Shown here: in pieces, positions 16,674 through 28,759 of the stretch
How the letters are laid out: every line of letters begins with the position of its first letter
Position numbering within the stretch: position 1 is the stretch's first letter
Assembly: GCF_008710285.1 (NCBI RefSeq)
Contig: NZ_VYQF01000002.1
Coordinates: 496,001 to 560,000, forward strand
DNA from: Ginsengibacter hankyongi
Lineage (GTDB): Bacteria > Bacteroidota > Bacteroidia > Chitinophagales > Chitinophagaceae
DNA length: 64,000 bases
Reading direction: 5' to 3'
Notes under the pieces: generated by a model
Seen by the model: the letters and a program-made list of their open reading frames with translations, nothing else
What the model was told of the DNA's origin: nothing
Database searches by the model: none
Translations under genes and position numbers: made by a program

Positions 16674-17258
16674 ATGAAAAAATTTCTTCTTATATCGGTA
16701 ATTGCGTTGAGTGCGTTCACTTACGATGCAAAATCACAGGTTAGTGTCAACATTAATATTGGCCGTCAGCCGGTGTGGGGACCTGTAGGTTATGATTATG
16801 TCGATTATTATTACTTGCCTGACTACGATGTTTATTATGATGTTCCAAGAGGGATGTTTGTTTACTTTGATTTTGGACGTTGGAACTTTGCAGAAACCTT
16901 ACCGCCAAGGTATGGCCGTTATGATTTGTACCATTCATATAAAGTAGTAATTAATGCCCGGGATCCATGGTTGAGAGAATCTTATTATCGTTCTCACTAT
17001 GCACGCTATCGCGGACATTATCAGCCAGTAATCAGAGACAGCCGCGACGGCAGATATTACGAGGCCCGGGAACGTTATGAACATGAGAGATATAATGACA
17101 GAAGAGAAGACAGGGGAAATTATGGAAGGGATAACGGACGTGGAAACGGCGGCTGGAATAATGGCAGAGGAAATGGTGGAGAACATGGAAGAGGCCGCGG
17201 CAATGGTGGTGATCATGGGAATGGACATGGAAGAGGCAATCATGGGGATCATGATTAA
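16674..17258 (+). CDS. Secreted protein with Gly/Asn/Arg/His-rich tail
   Basis: A 194-residue protein with a signal peptide (MKKFLLISVIALSAFTYDAKSQ), a Tyr/Asp-rich central region (YDYVDYYYLPDYDVYYD) and a low-complexity tail of GRGNGG, HGRG and GDHG units over the last 40 or so residues. I use the ATG at 16674 rather than a TTG nine bases upstream. The architecture is common among uncharacterised Bacteroidota envelope proteins; no catalytic motif is visible. The His/Asp/Gly tail could bind metal or polyanions, but that is speculation. A strong terminator follows directly. Confidence 0.75.
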   Translation: MKKFLLISVIALSAFTYDAKSQVSVNINIGRQPVWGPVGYDYVDYYYLPDYDVYYDVPRGMFVYFDFGRWNFAETLPPRYGRYDLYHSYKVVINARDPWLRESYYRSHYARYRGHYQPVIRDSRDGRYYEARERYEHERYNDRREDRGNYGRDNGRGNGGWNNGRGNGGEHGRGRGNGGDHGNGHGRGNHGDHD

Positions 17259-17282
17259 AGAATAAAAAGATATTTTTAGAAG

Positions 17283-17311
17283 GCCGTTTCGAAAATAGAG
17301 ACGGCTTTTTT
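17283..17311 (+). terminator. Rho-independent terminator
   Basis: GCCGTTTC (17283-17290) pairs with GAGACGGC (17298-17305) with one G-T pair and a 7-base loop, followed by TTTTTT. It ends the transcript of the Gly-rich secreted protein gene, 25 bases after its stop. Confidence 0.85.
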
Positions 17312-17361
17312 ATGGGCTAATTGCAGGAATTCCTGAAAAAATATTTGGGTATATTTATTAG

Positions 17362-18708
17362 ATGAAAAAAATATGCCTGCTCATCATCTTATTTTCTGCA
17401 AATAAAATTTTTGCACAAATCATCATCAATCGCGATCCGGAGATTTCGCAGATGGTTAATGAAATTTCTAAAGATTCCCTGCAATCTTATATTGCAAATT
17501 TAGTTGCCTTCGGCACAAGAAATACATTAAGTACACAAAACAATTCTAAAAGAGGTATCGGCGCGGCAAGAAACTGGGTATTGAAAAAATTTAATGAATT
17601 TGCTAAAAGTTCATCAGGAAGATTAACTGCGTTTATAGATACCGTTACTCTTCATCCTAATGGTAAACGTATAGACAGGCCTATCCTTTTAGGAAACGTA
17701 ATGGCAACATTAAAGGGCACTGATCCAAATGATAGCAGAATTTTTGTTATAAGCGGCCACCTCGATAATATGCGTACTAACGTAATGGACAGTACCAAAG
17801 ATGCGCCCGGCGCAGATGACGACGGCAGCGGAACATCGGCCGTGCTGGAGTGTGCAAGAATCATGGGTACACATTCATTTCCGGCAACGCTAATTTTCGT
17901 AGCGGTAAGTGGTGAGGAACAGGGATTGTTCGGGTCAACCTATATGGCTGAAAAAGCAAAGAAAGAAAACTGGAATATAGAAGCCGTGTTAAATAATGAT
18001 ATTATGGGCAGCAATAACAGCAATGAAACCAATATTGTAGACAATACAAAAGTCCGTGTTTTTAGCGAAGGAATACCTCATTATAAAACAGAAGAACAGC
18101 TAAAGCGAATCATGGCTTTGGGGCTGGAGAATGACAGCAAATCGCGACAACTGGCACGTTATGTAAAAGAAACAGCTGAACGTTATGTTGACCATTTAAA
18201 TGTTGTAATGATCTACAGAACTGATCGTTTTTTAAGAGGTGGTGATCATTTGCCTTATTTACAAAATGGATTTACTGCTGTAAGAATAACCGAGATGAAT
18301 GAAAATTTTACAAGGCAGCACCAGGATGTTCGTATGGAAAATGGTATTCATTATGGTGACCTCCCGCAACATATTGATTATACCTACCTGGCTAAAAACA
18401 CAGCAATGAACTTAGCAAACCTTGCTAATCTTGCCAAAGCACCACCTGTTCCCGAAGAAGTAAAGATCGAAATAACAAGATTAACCAATACAACCTCGCT
18501 ATCCTGGCTTCCTCCAAAAACCGGTAACACAAAAGGATATTTTGTTTTGTTAAGAGAGACTACAAGCCCTGTTTGGCAAAAGAAAATTTTTACCGCGGAT
18601 GACCACATAATTATTCCTTATTCGAAAGACAATTATTTTTTTGCAGTGCAATCTGTTAACAGTACAGGAAACGAAAGCTTACCCGTAGTGCCGGATGTAG
18701 GCAGATGA
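17362..18708 (+). CDS. Secreted M28 zinc aminopeptidase with C-terminal FnIII-like domain
   Basis: A 448-residue exported peptidase (signal MKKICLLIILFSANKIFAQ). The M28 metal ligands are visible in order: SGHLDN, GADDDGSGTSAVLE, the catalytic GEEQG, NNDIMG and GGDHLPY. After about residue 360 a fibronectin-III-like module begins (VKIEITRLTNTTSLSW), probably for substrate or surface binding. It likely releases N-terminal amino acids in the periplasm or outside. A second, longer M28 peptidase is encoded just downstream on the opposite strand; they share the catalytic core but not the accessory domains. Confidence 0.9.
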   Translation: MKKICLLIILFSANKIFAQIIINRDPEISQMVNEISKDSLQSYIANLVAFGTRNTLSTQNNSKRGIGAARNWVLKKFNEFAKSSSGRLTAFIDTVTLHPNGKRIDRPILLGNVMATLKGTDPNDSRIFVISGHLDNMRTNVMDSTKDAPGADDDGSGTSAVLECARIMGTHSFPATLIFVAVSGEEQGLFGSTYMAEKAKKENWNIEAVLNNDIMGSNNSNETNIVDNTKVRVFSEGIPHYKTEEQLKRIMALGLENDSKSRQLARYVKETAERYVDHLNVVMIYRTDRFLRGGDHLPYLQNGFTAVRITEMNENFTRQHQDVRMENGIHYGDLPQHIDYTYLAKNTAMNLANLANLAKAPPVPEEVKIEITRLTNTTSLSWLPPKTGNTKGYFVLLRETTSPVWQKKIFTADDHIIIPYSKDNYFFAVQSVNSTGNESLPVVPDVGR

Positions 18709-18928
18709 CAATAGAAAATATCGATTAATATAATTCTCTCTTGATTTTATTAAGAATGTTAATTTGCGTTTAGGGTATAACTTGTGTTATATGTTAGATC
18801 TTAATGTGAATTATGTTTTGGTATTTAAATTTTTATATTTAAAGAAATAATAAAATGGAATACCGTAAAAGAACCGGAGAAAATTTTATTTTATTATCTC
18901 GTAAACGCTGCGATTAAATTAATCCATT

Positions 18929-20497
18929 CTATTCATCTTTCGGTAGAGTTAAATCCCGCTTCAGCATTGAATTACGGTTGGCTATATTCCACGCGGTTAA
19001 AAAAATGAACCGGGCTCTTTTTTCCATCAAATCAAAATTTATTTTGTCGACCGTATCGGTGGGCTTATGATAGTCTTTATGAATACCGTCAAAATAAAAA
19101 ACAATAGGAACTCCCCTTTTTGCAAAATTATAATGATCACTACGGAAGTAAATTCTTTCAGGGTCGTCTGCTGCATTGAATTTATAATCCAGTTCAAGGT
19201 TGGTGTATTTTTTATTCATCGAAGTAGTTATGGGATCTAAATCGGTACTTAATTTATCATTGCCAATTACATAAATGTAATTCATGCTATCGCCATAATT
19301 TCTTCCGGGATCTATCCGCCCTATCATATCAGTATTCAAATCAACAGTTGTGCTGTCTAAGGGAAAAACCGGGTGATCAGAATAGTATGCTGAACCCCAC
19401 AGGCCTTCTTCCTCCCCACTAGCGGTCATGAATACAAGCGTTCTTCTTGGTCCATATCCTTGTTCCTTTGCTCTTGCAAAAGCCTGTGCCATTACAATCA
19501 CACTTGCAGTTCCGCTTCCATCATCATCAGCTCCATAATAAATTTCATTGCCTTTTATACCAAGATGATCGTAATGTGCAGTTAAAAAAACATATTCATT
19601 TTTTAAATCACTTCCCTCAATATAACCTATAACATTAGACGCAGAAGTTAATTCCCTTTTTCTTTTATAAACTAATTTTGATTTTTCTTTTTTTTCTGCA
19701 ATAAAATCTTTCAGGGGAATACCTGCTTCCGCGTAAGCGATCAATTCGGTTGCCCTTCGTCCAAAAATATTTTTAATAACATACGGGGCAACAGTAATAA
19801 CAGGCACTTTGTCGGCGGTGCTATTTTTTATTTGAGGCAGAGATAAATTCGATGTTTTTAAAATTGCATTAGCAATGTTATCTATTTTAAGATTGACTAC
19901 TAATAACGCTTTTGCGCCTTTTTGCTTGGCCACAATTGCTTTTTTACTAAGACTAAACCCCCATACAGAACGCTTCGTACTTCCATTAACTAAAAAAGTT
20001 TCGCCGATCTGTGGCTCGCCGGTAAAAATAACAACCACCTTTCCCTTCACATCTTTCCCGTCATAATCGTTATAATTTATATCGGCAATTCCGTAGCCTG
20101 CAAAAATTATGTCATTGGCATTAAACTCACTCGTTTCATCTGTGCCCGGTGTTACCATATAATCCGTTCCAAAATCATATCTTCTCTTGCCAATCCTTAG
20201 CGTTTTAGGAATTAATGTATCTTTTAATAAAGGATAAGACTGCTGAAAACCAGGCAAGGATGCAGGTGATGTAAGGCCTGCTTTTTTAAACTGGCTTTCG
20301 ATATAGGCTGCGGCTTTTCTTTGTCCTTCTGTGCCAGTTTCCCTACCTTCCATACCGGCAGAAGCTATAATGCTTAACTGTTCTTTTAACCCTGATTGAG
20401 TAATGGTTTCAGCATATTTCCATGCAGAGTCAGTTTGTGAAAAAGAATAATTAGTAAAAAAAATAAAAATGATAAGGAGCAGCGAATAGTTTTTCAT
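18929..20497 (-). CDS. Secreted M28 peptidase with PA-domain insert
   Basis: A 522-residue exported peptidase (signal MKNYSLLLIIFIFFTNYSFSQ). Residues about 110-280 carry a protease-associated (PA) domain (GYGIADINYNDYDGKDVKGKVVVIF), followed by the M28 core: LTAHYDHLG, GADDDGSGTASV, ASGEEEGLWGS, LNTDMIGRID and FRSDHYNF, giving all expected zinc ligands and the catalytic Glu pair. It probably acts as an aminopeptidase in nutrient scavenging. Convergent with the other M28 gene; 220 bases between them hold nothing I can identify. Confidence 0.92.
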   Translation of the reverse strand: MKNYSLLLIIFIFFTNYSFSQTDSAWKYAETITQSGLKEQLSIIASAGMEGRETGTEGQRKAAAYIESQFKKAGLTSPASLPGFQQSYPLLKDTLIPKTLRIGKRRYDFGTDYMVTPGTDETSEFNANDIIFAGYGIADINYNDYDGKDVKGKVVVIFTGEPQIGETFLVNGSTKRSVWGFSLSKKAIVAKQKGAKALLVVNLKIDNIANAILKTSNLSLPQIKNSTADKVPVITVAPYVIKNIFGRRATELIAYAEAGIPLKDFIAEKKEKSKLVYKRKRELTSASNVIGYIEGSDLKNEYVFLTAHYDHLGIKGNEIYYGADDDGSGTASVIVMAQAFARAKEQGYGPRRTLVFMTASGEEEGLWGSAYYSDHPVFPLDSTTVDLNTDMIGRIDPGRNYGDSMNYIYVIGNDKLSTDLDPITTSMNKKYTNLELDYKFNAADDPERIYFRSDHYNFAKRGVPIVFYFDGIHKDYHKPTDTVDKINFDLMEKRARFIFLTAWNIANRNSMLKRDLTLPKDE

Positions 20498-20560
20498 TAA
20501 GGAAAATTTGCAAAAAATTGCATGGCAAGAAACACAAAGAATACGTTAACATTTATTATC

Positions 20561-21031
20561 TTAAGCAGACTGGTAAGCAGCGCAAGCTATTTTATCTACC
20601 CGTGTTTTATGACGTCCACCCTCGAAATCAGTATGCATAAATCTTTCTATCATTTCTTCAACAAGGCCTTCCCGTACAAACCTTGCAGGAATGCAGATAA
20701 CATTAGCATTATTATGTTTGCGGGCCAGCTCTGCAATTTCATCTTCCCAACAAACAGCAGCACGAATTCCTTGGTGTTTATTTGCGGTTATGGCAACACC
20801 GTTAGCGCTGCCGCAAATTAATATCCCAAAGCTTGCTTCGCCATTTTCAACAGCATGGGCCACGGGGTGTGCAAAATCAGGATAATCAACCGAATCTGCA
20901 GAGAACGTTCCGAAATCTTTCCAGGTAACGCTTTTGCCGTCAAGAAAAGAAATTACATCTTCTTTATATTCGAAGCCTGCGTGGTCGCTGCCAACAGCTA
21001 CAGGCAATGTTAAATTAAAAGTGCAGGACAT
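20561..21031 (-). CDS. rpiB: Ribose-5-phosphate isomerase B
   Basis: A 156-residue sugar-phosphate isomerase of the RpiB/LacAB family, interconverting ribose-5-phosphate and ribulose-5-phosphate. VGSDHAGFEYKE near the N-terminus, ILICGSANGVAITANKHQGIRAAVCW (the usual catalytic-Cys loop G-C-G-T-G-I appears here as C-G-S-A-N-G, with Cys retained), and ARKHNNANV are conserved. I start at the ATG at 21031 (MSCTFNL); an upstream frame extension lacks family sequence. It may share a pathway with the transketolase half gene, but the two are 16 kb apart. Confidence 0.93.
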   Translation of the reverse strand: MSCTFNLTLPVAVGSDHAGFEYKEDVISFLDGKSVTWKDFGTFSADSVDYPDFAHPVAHAVENGEASFGILICGSANGVAITANKHQGIRAAVCWEDEIAELARKHNNANVICIPARFVREGLVEEMIERFMHTDFEGGRHKTRVDKIACAAYQSA

Positions 21032-21164
21032 AGAATAGATTTTTGTTGAAATAAAGGTAAACAAATCCTCTTAAGCGCTTGCGTCAGTTTCGAATTTTTT
21101 ATGAATATTGACAATATTTGAAGACATCGTAATTAAATAGAAAACCAATATCATGTTGCATCTA

Positions 21165-21632
21165 TCAGTCTATAGCATCAAAAACTAATCCTGCCACAAC
21201 TGCATAAACCGTATGATGTAAAATATCTATTGCAATATCTTTCGGCGCCCATTCCGAAAGTGGGGGAGCGATATCAAGTTTGGGTTGAATAGTTGCGGCT
21301 GTTCCCCAAATGGAAGCTAAATGCAACGAGGTTGCCGCGAAGCCATTTATCCCCGCTATGGATAATAATCCACGCATAACCCCCCAGGAGGTTCCATATA
21401 CCCAGTGCACTTCATTAGAAAAATCTTCTTTATTGCCCGGGGTTGCTTCAATGTGTAACGTTTTTTTAACGGCATTCGCAGGTGCATTGCTGGCTTTTCT
21501 TTTTGTAATTTTCATTTCAATCATTTGCGAAATGGTTATAGCCATAGTGCCCGCCAAACCTGCAATTAAGCCTTTACCGATCGCCGCACCTAATTCTCCC
21601 AATACAGTAGATTCGTGTGAAGTACTTTTCAT
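21165..21632 (-). CDS. Small membrane protein, YagU/DUF1440-like
   Basis: A 155-residue protein with hydrophobic segments near residues 18-40, 85-110 and 132-153 and a Gly-rich first helix (GAAIGKGLIAGLAGTMAI). It resembles the loosely defined YagU/DUF1440 group of inner-membrane proteins by layout, but I see no diagnostic motif. It stands alone, with about 100 bases on the rpiB side and 149 bases on the other. Function unknown. Confidence 0.6.
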   Translation of the reverse strand: MKSTSHESTVLGELGAAIGKGLIAGLAGTMAITISQMIEMKITKRKASNAPANAVKKTLHIEATPGNKEDFSNEVHWVYGTSWGVMRGLLSIAGINGFAATSLHLASIWGTAATIQPKLDIAPPLSEWAPKDIAIDILHHTVYAVVAGLVFDAID

Positions 21633-21781
21633 AATACTATTATATTTTATTGTGTTGATATAAAATTATACACAGCAATTGTTACGCCCAAATCGACTGC
21701 AATTCTAAAATATTACTTTACCAAGATGAAAGCAGCCCGGTATTTGATATATATTACATCTTTCATAATTCAAGCCTAATC

Positions 21782-22711
21782 ATGAGATTGTTAAGTTTTC
21801 TTTTAATTCTTTCTTTTCCTGTTTTATTTAGTTGCAAAAACAATAATAAAAACCACAAAGACCCGGTAATTGTTTATCTCCCGCAAAAAAATTCAACGGA
21901 TTCTTCTTCAAAAAATAATGCAACTAATTTTAAGTACGATTTAAAAAATCCTGGGCATACCTGGAAGCTGCCAGCCCAGCTGGTGGAAGTTTCGGGAAAT
22001 ACGTGGATTGATGCAGAACATTTAATCCTTATTGAAGACCTGCATCCTGTCTTATACTATATAAAAATTGACGATAAAAAAGCCACGCTTGAAAAAACGA
22101 TTCCCTTTGCCACAGAAGATAAAGAAAAATTTGACATTGAAGATGTAACTTATGTAAACAATACAGTATACGCATTATGGAGCCACGGCGTTTTATTTAA
22201 AATAACCGACTGGCAAACGAAACCAGTAATAGATAAAATTAAAACCGGTCTAAAAAAAGAAAATAATACAGAAGGATTATGCTACGATCCCGTCACAAAA
22301 AATTTGTTCATCGCCTGTAAAGATGATCCCGGAGTTCCGGATGCAAAGAAATCGACAAAAGCGGTTTACCAGTTTGATATGGAAAATAGCAAATTAAATG
22401 AAAAACCTTTTTTATTAATTAATAAGAAAGATTTTGAGAGCGTAGCCAACGAAAAAATCAGCTTCAATCCGTCTGCCATCGCTGTTCACCCGGTTACTCA
22501 TGATATTTATTTGCTAACCACGCGGGACAATAAGGGCATGGCCGTCTACTCACACGATGGCGTTCTTAAATCTTATCAAACAATTGATAAAGACTTAATG
22601 CCGCAGCCAGAAGGCATTTGCTTTTCGCCTGATGGTAAATTATATATAAGTTCCGAAGGCAAAAAAGGAGAAGCTGGCAACTTATTTGAATTTGATCCTT
22701 CTGGTAATTAG
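21782..22711 (+). CDS. SdiA-regulated-type beta-propeller lipoprotein
   Basis: A 309-residue lipoprotein: the signal MRLLSFLLILSFPVLFSC places Cys18 in an LFSC lipobox, followed by an Asn/Lys-rich linker. The rest has propeller-like repeats (EVSGNTWIDAEHLILIEDL, DIEDVTYVNNTVYALWSHG, NTEGLCYDP, PEGICFSPDGKLYISSEG) of the SdiA-regulated/SMP-30-like type. Such proteins are often proposed to bind or hydrolyse small ligands; the real role is not established. Probably anchored in the envelope. No operon partner. Confidence 0.75.
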   Translation: MRLLSFLLILSFPVLFSCKNNNKNHKDPVIVYLPQKNSTDSSSKNNATNFKYDLKNPGHTWKLPAQLVEVSGNTWIDAEHLILIEDLHPVLYYIKIDDKKATLEKTIPFATEDKEKFDIEDVTYVNNTVYALWSHGVLFKITDWQTKPVIDKIKTGLKKENNTEGLCYDPVTKNLFIACKDDPGVPDAKKSTKAVYQFDMENSKLNEKPFLLINKKDFESVANEKISFNPSAIAVHPVTHDIYLLTTRDNKGMAVYSHDGVLKSYQTIDKDLMPQPEGICFSPDGKLYISSEGKKGEAGNLFEFDPSGN

Positions 22712-22946
22712 ATGCTTTCTAATATTTATAATTTTATTTTTTATATCTTCTGAAAATCCTTTGCATTTTTGTATAAAGAAGATTTAGCACCCGGAATTCG
22801 CGGAAAATTATTTTGGAGCCTATTCCTGTTTTCAGCGAATCTTCGATGAAAAAATAAAATATTAATTATGATGAGAAAAATAAATTATGAACGCTTTTTC
22901 TTTCCTACCTAACTAATGTCAAATTAACACTTAAATATTTTCATAA

Positions 22947-26105
<3,159 letters not shown>

Positions 26106-26122
26106 TTTCTATTAAAAAAAAA

Positions 26123-26818
26123 TCAGGCAGATAGCCCTATAAACGCAGCAGCAATAATCTGGCACATGATGCCAAAAAACAATCCTGTATAAATATCTAA
26201 TAGGTGATGGTCGCTTACAATCAATCTTGATGTAGATACCAGGCCTGAAATTAAAAATACCAACATTGCTGCTAAAAATACATTATAAGGAGAGCCCGAA
26301 AAAATTATTATTAATAATAACCCTGATAATGTGCCCATGCCTAATGCATGCATACTTATTTTAAAATAAGTATTGGCAAATAAACCAACGGATGAGGAAA
26401 GAAAGATTCCAAAAATAAATGTAGTAAGCACGGAAGGAACTTCGGGCTGGTTCCTGAAAACGAGATACATCCAAAAATAAAAAAGATTGGCTGCCACATA
26501 AGGAATGATTCTTTCTCTTTGTGTTTTTAAAAAAATGCTCTTAATAAACCCGACTGCCTTTAGCAGTAGAACTGTTACGCCCGGAAAAATAATTGTATTA
26601 ACGGCTACCTTTATAACAATAAAAATCTTATCATGCGGCGTAATGCCTATAAAATAACCCTGATGGATAAACGCCAAATACCAGGTTGCAATTACAGGTA
26701 TAAAAAGCGGGTGAAAAACATACGAAAATAATTGCGCGGGAATTTTCCAAGCGGCAGAAAACTTTGCTTCGCCTAATTTATTGGCGTCGCTCGTTGGTTT
26801 AATAAAATGCTTTTCCAT
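26123..26818 (-). CDS. PAP2-like polytopic membrane protein
   Basis: A 231-residue protein with about six membrane segments. SRLIVSDHHLLD near the C-terminus matches the third PAP2 motif (SR-x5-H-x3-D), and KISMHALGMG is a diverged second motif with its His kept. The first motif is weak (KTQRERIIP). It may be a diverged lipid phosphatase. Its ATG overlaps the rpoN stop (TAATG), so the two are translationally coupled, an arrangement whose logic is not obvious. Confidence 0.65.
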   Translation of the reverse strand: MEKHFIKPTSDANKLGEAKFSAAWKIPAQLFSYVFHPLFIPVIATWYLAFIHQGYFIGITPHDKIFIVIKVAVNTIIFPGVTVLLLKAVGFIKSIFLKTQRERIIPYVAANLFYFWMYLVFRNQPEVPSVLTTFIFGIFLSSSVGLFANTYFKISMHALGMGTLSGLLLIIIFSGSPYNVFLAAMLVFLISGLVSTSRLIVSDHHLLDIYTGLFFGIMCQIIAAAFIGLSA

Positions 26819-28302
26819 TAGAGTTCCTTTCTTAACCTAGCTACCGGAATATTAAGTTGCTCGCGGTATTTGGCAACGGTGCGGCGGGCGATATTATAAC
26901 CTTTTTCCTGTAACAGCTCTGTTAGCTTTTCATCGCTAAGCGGGTGTTGTTTACTTTCATCATCAATTAAATTATTCAATATCTTTTTTACCTCGCGGGT
27001 ACTTACCTCTTCGCCGCTATCTGTAACGAGGCTTTCGCTAAAGAAAAATTTCAGGCGGTAAGTACCAAACTCCGTTTGTACAAACTTACTGTTGGCCACG
27101 CGGCTTACTGTAGAAATATCTAATGAAGTTCTTTCCGCAATATCTTTCAAAATCATCGGCCTTAAATCAGTTTCATCTCCTGTTAAAAAGAACTCCTTCT
27201 GATATTCCATAATAGTTTCCATGGTACTTAATAAAGTATGCTGTCTTTGTTTTATGGCATCTATAAACCATTTAGCTGAGTCTATCTTTTGCTTAATAAA
27301 AAGCACCGCCTCTTTCTGGCGCTTATCTTTTTTTGCGCCTCTGTCGTAATCTCTCAGCATATCCCTGTAACCCTCACTAATCCTAAGATCCGGGGCATTT
27401 TTTGAATTAAGGGTTACTTCGAGTTTTCCCATATTATTCAAGATAAAAAAATCAGGAATTACATAACTCTGTAACTTATTTGTTTCCCCAACCTGGCCAC
27501 CGGGTTTTGGGTTAAGCTTAATAATTTGATTGATTACATCTTTGATTCCATCTTCGTCGAGATTTAACCCACGCTGTATTTTCTCATAATGCTTTTTAGT
27601 AAACTCGTCGAAATAATTTTCTATGACATCAATAGCTGTTTGCACAGCCTTTCCATTTCTTTCCTTTCTTTTTAATTGCAGTAACAAACATTCACGTAAA
27701 TCTCTTGCAGCAACGCCAGGCGGGTCAAACTGCTGAATAAGTTGTATAATTCTTTCGATCTCTTTTTCAGTTGCACTAATATTCTGCCTGAAGGCAAGAT
27801 CATCAGCAATAGCGGTTAACTCCCGGCGCAGGTAGCCATCATCATCGATGCTTCCAATAATTTGTTCGGCAATTTTTTGCTGGCGTTCATCAAGATTCAA
27901 CATGAGCAGTTGTGTCTTGAGCGTATCGTAAAAAGAAGTTTCCACTCTATGTGGAATTACTTTAGTTTCTTCAGGGTCACCATAATTATCATCCCGCAAT
28001 TTATAATCGCCCACTTCATCATCACCATCGCTCACGTATTCACTAATATCAATTTTATCGTAATCATCTTCACTTCCGTCATTTTCAAAATCCTCTTCAT
28101 TGGTTTCGAATTCATCTTTTACGGCATCAAAATTATCATCATGTCCATCCTCTCCTCCTTCCAATGCAGGATTCTCTTCCAATTCTTCCTTTATCCGCTC
28201 TTCGAGGTGTGCCGTAGGAACCTGCAGCAATTTCATAAGCTGAATTTGCTGGGGTGATAATTTCTGTAATAACTTTTGTTGTAAGCGTTGGCTTAAAGAC
28301 AT
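26818..28302 (-). CDS. rpoN: RNA polymerase sigma-54 factor
   Basis: A 494-residue sigma-54. Region I opens MSLSQRLQQKLLQKLSPQQI, followed by a strongly acidic region II (residues about 57-110), the core-binding domain, a helix-turn-helix and the C-terminal RpoN box ARRTVAKYRE. I use the ATG at 28302, where the conserved opening begins; an upstream GTG would add 13 unrelated residues. No sigma-54 activator is encoded in the window. The stop overlaps the downstream PAP2-like gene. Confidence 0.96.
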   Translation of the reverse strand: MSLSQRLQQKLLQKLSPQQIQLMKLLQVPTAHLEERIKEELEENPALEGGEDGHDDNFDAVKDEFETNEEDFENDGSEDDYDKIDISEYVSDGDDEVGDYKLRDDNYGDPEETKVIPHRVETSFYDTLKTQLLMLNLDERQQKIAEQIIGSIDDDGYLRRELTAIADDLAFRQNISATEKEIERIIQLIQQFDPPGVAARDLRECLLLQLKRKERNGKAVQTAIDVIENYFDEFTKKHYEKIQRGLNLDEDGIKDVINQIIKLNPKPGGQVGETNKLQSYVIPDFFILNNMGKLEVTLNSKNAPDLRISEGYRDMLRDYDRGAKKDKRQKEAVLFIKQKIDSAKWFIDAIKQRQHTLLSTMETIMEYQKEFFLTGDETDLRPMILKDIAERTSLDISTVSRVANSKFVQTEFGTYRLKFFFSESLVTDSGEEVSTREVKKILNNLIDDESKQHPLSDEKLTELLQEKGYNIARRTVAKYREQLNIPVARLRKEL

Positions 28303-28353
28303 TAACTTTTTTCTTTTTAAAGTGTGTAAATTTACATACACAAAAGTAAGAAT

Positions 28354-28692
28354 ATGATTTTTTGGAATAAAATTTGTGGAATCATTTTGTTTTTATTATT
28401 TTCCTTCCTTTTTTCAAGTGGACAAAATATCATCTCTAACGATTTGAATGATAACACTTTTTATCTTAAAAATAAATTAAAGGCCGACACATCCATCCAT
28501 TTTGTTTCTGCCTCTTCTTCATTTGCAGATATTGAAAATGTAATGTCATCGGTTTCAGCAAATTTTTCTACCTGTAATTATGGATTTTTTTGCAGGGAAG
28601 AACTTAAACTGGAAAAAACAATTAAACTTCCGTTTCGTTTTAGGCTGGGTTCGCTGGAGCAATGCAATTATTATGAAGGAAAAAAACGATAA
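28354..28692 (+). CDS. Small exported protein with C-terminal FRFRLGSLEQCNYYEGK
   Basis: A 112-residue protein with a signal-like N-terminus (MIFWNKICGIILFLLFSFLFSSGQ). The remainder ends in LPFRFRLGSLEQCNYYEGKKR, a C-terminal signature I associate with small uncharacterised Bacteroidota proteins. It diverges from rpoN by 51 bases. A second frame overlaps its end but lacks family features until the next gene's own signal peptide. Function unknown; two or three Cys near the C-terminus might matter in the periplasm. Confidence 0.65.
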   Translation: MIFWNKICGIILFLLFSFLFSSGQNIISNDLNDNTFYLKNKLKADTSIHFVSASSSFADIENVMSSVSANFSTCNYGFFCREELKLEKTIKLPFRFRLGSLEQCNYYEGKKR

Positions 28693-28759
28693 ACTTTTTA
28701 CAAAAGGATTTCCAAGTTTTATAAAAGATTTAAAACTTAGTTTCTATATTTTTGCCACC

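Noticed and set aside
17077-17265. Met/Glu-rich frame inside the Gly-rich tail of the secreted protein
   Set aside because: It exists only because the low-complexity GRGNGG/HGRG coding repeats are open in a second frame; it has no start signal or protein-like composition.
28580-28759. N-terminal extension of the Ig-like secreted protein
   Set aside because: It overlaps the preceding small exported protein in another frame and lies ahead of a clear signal peptide at 28760.
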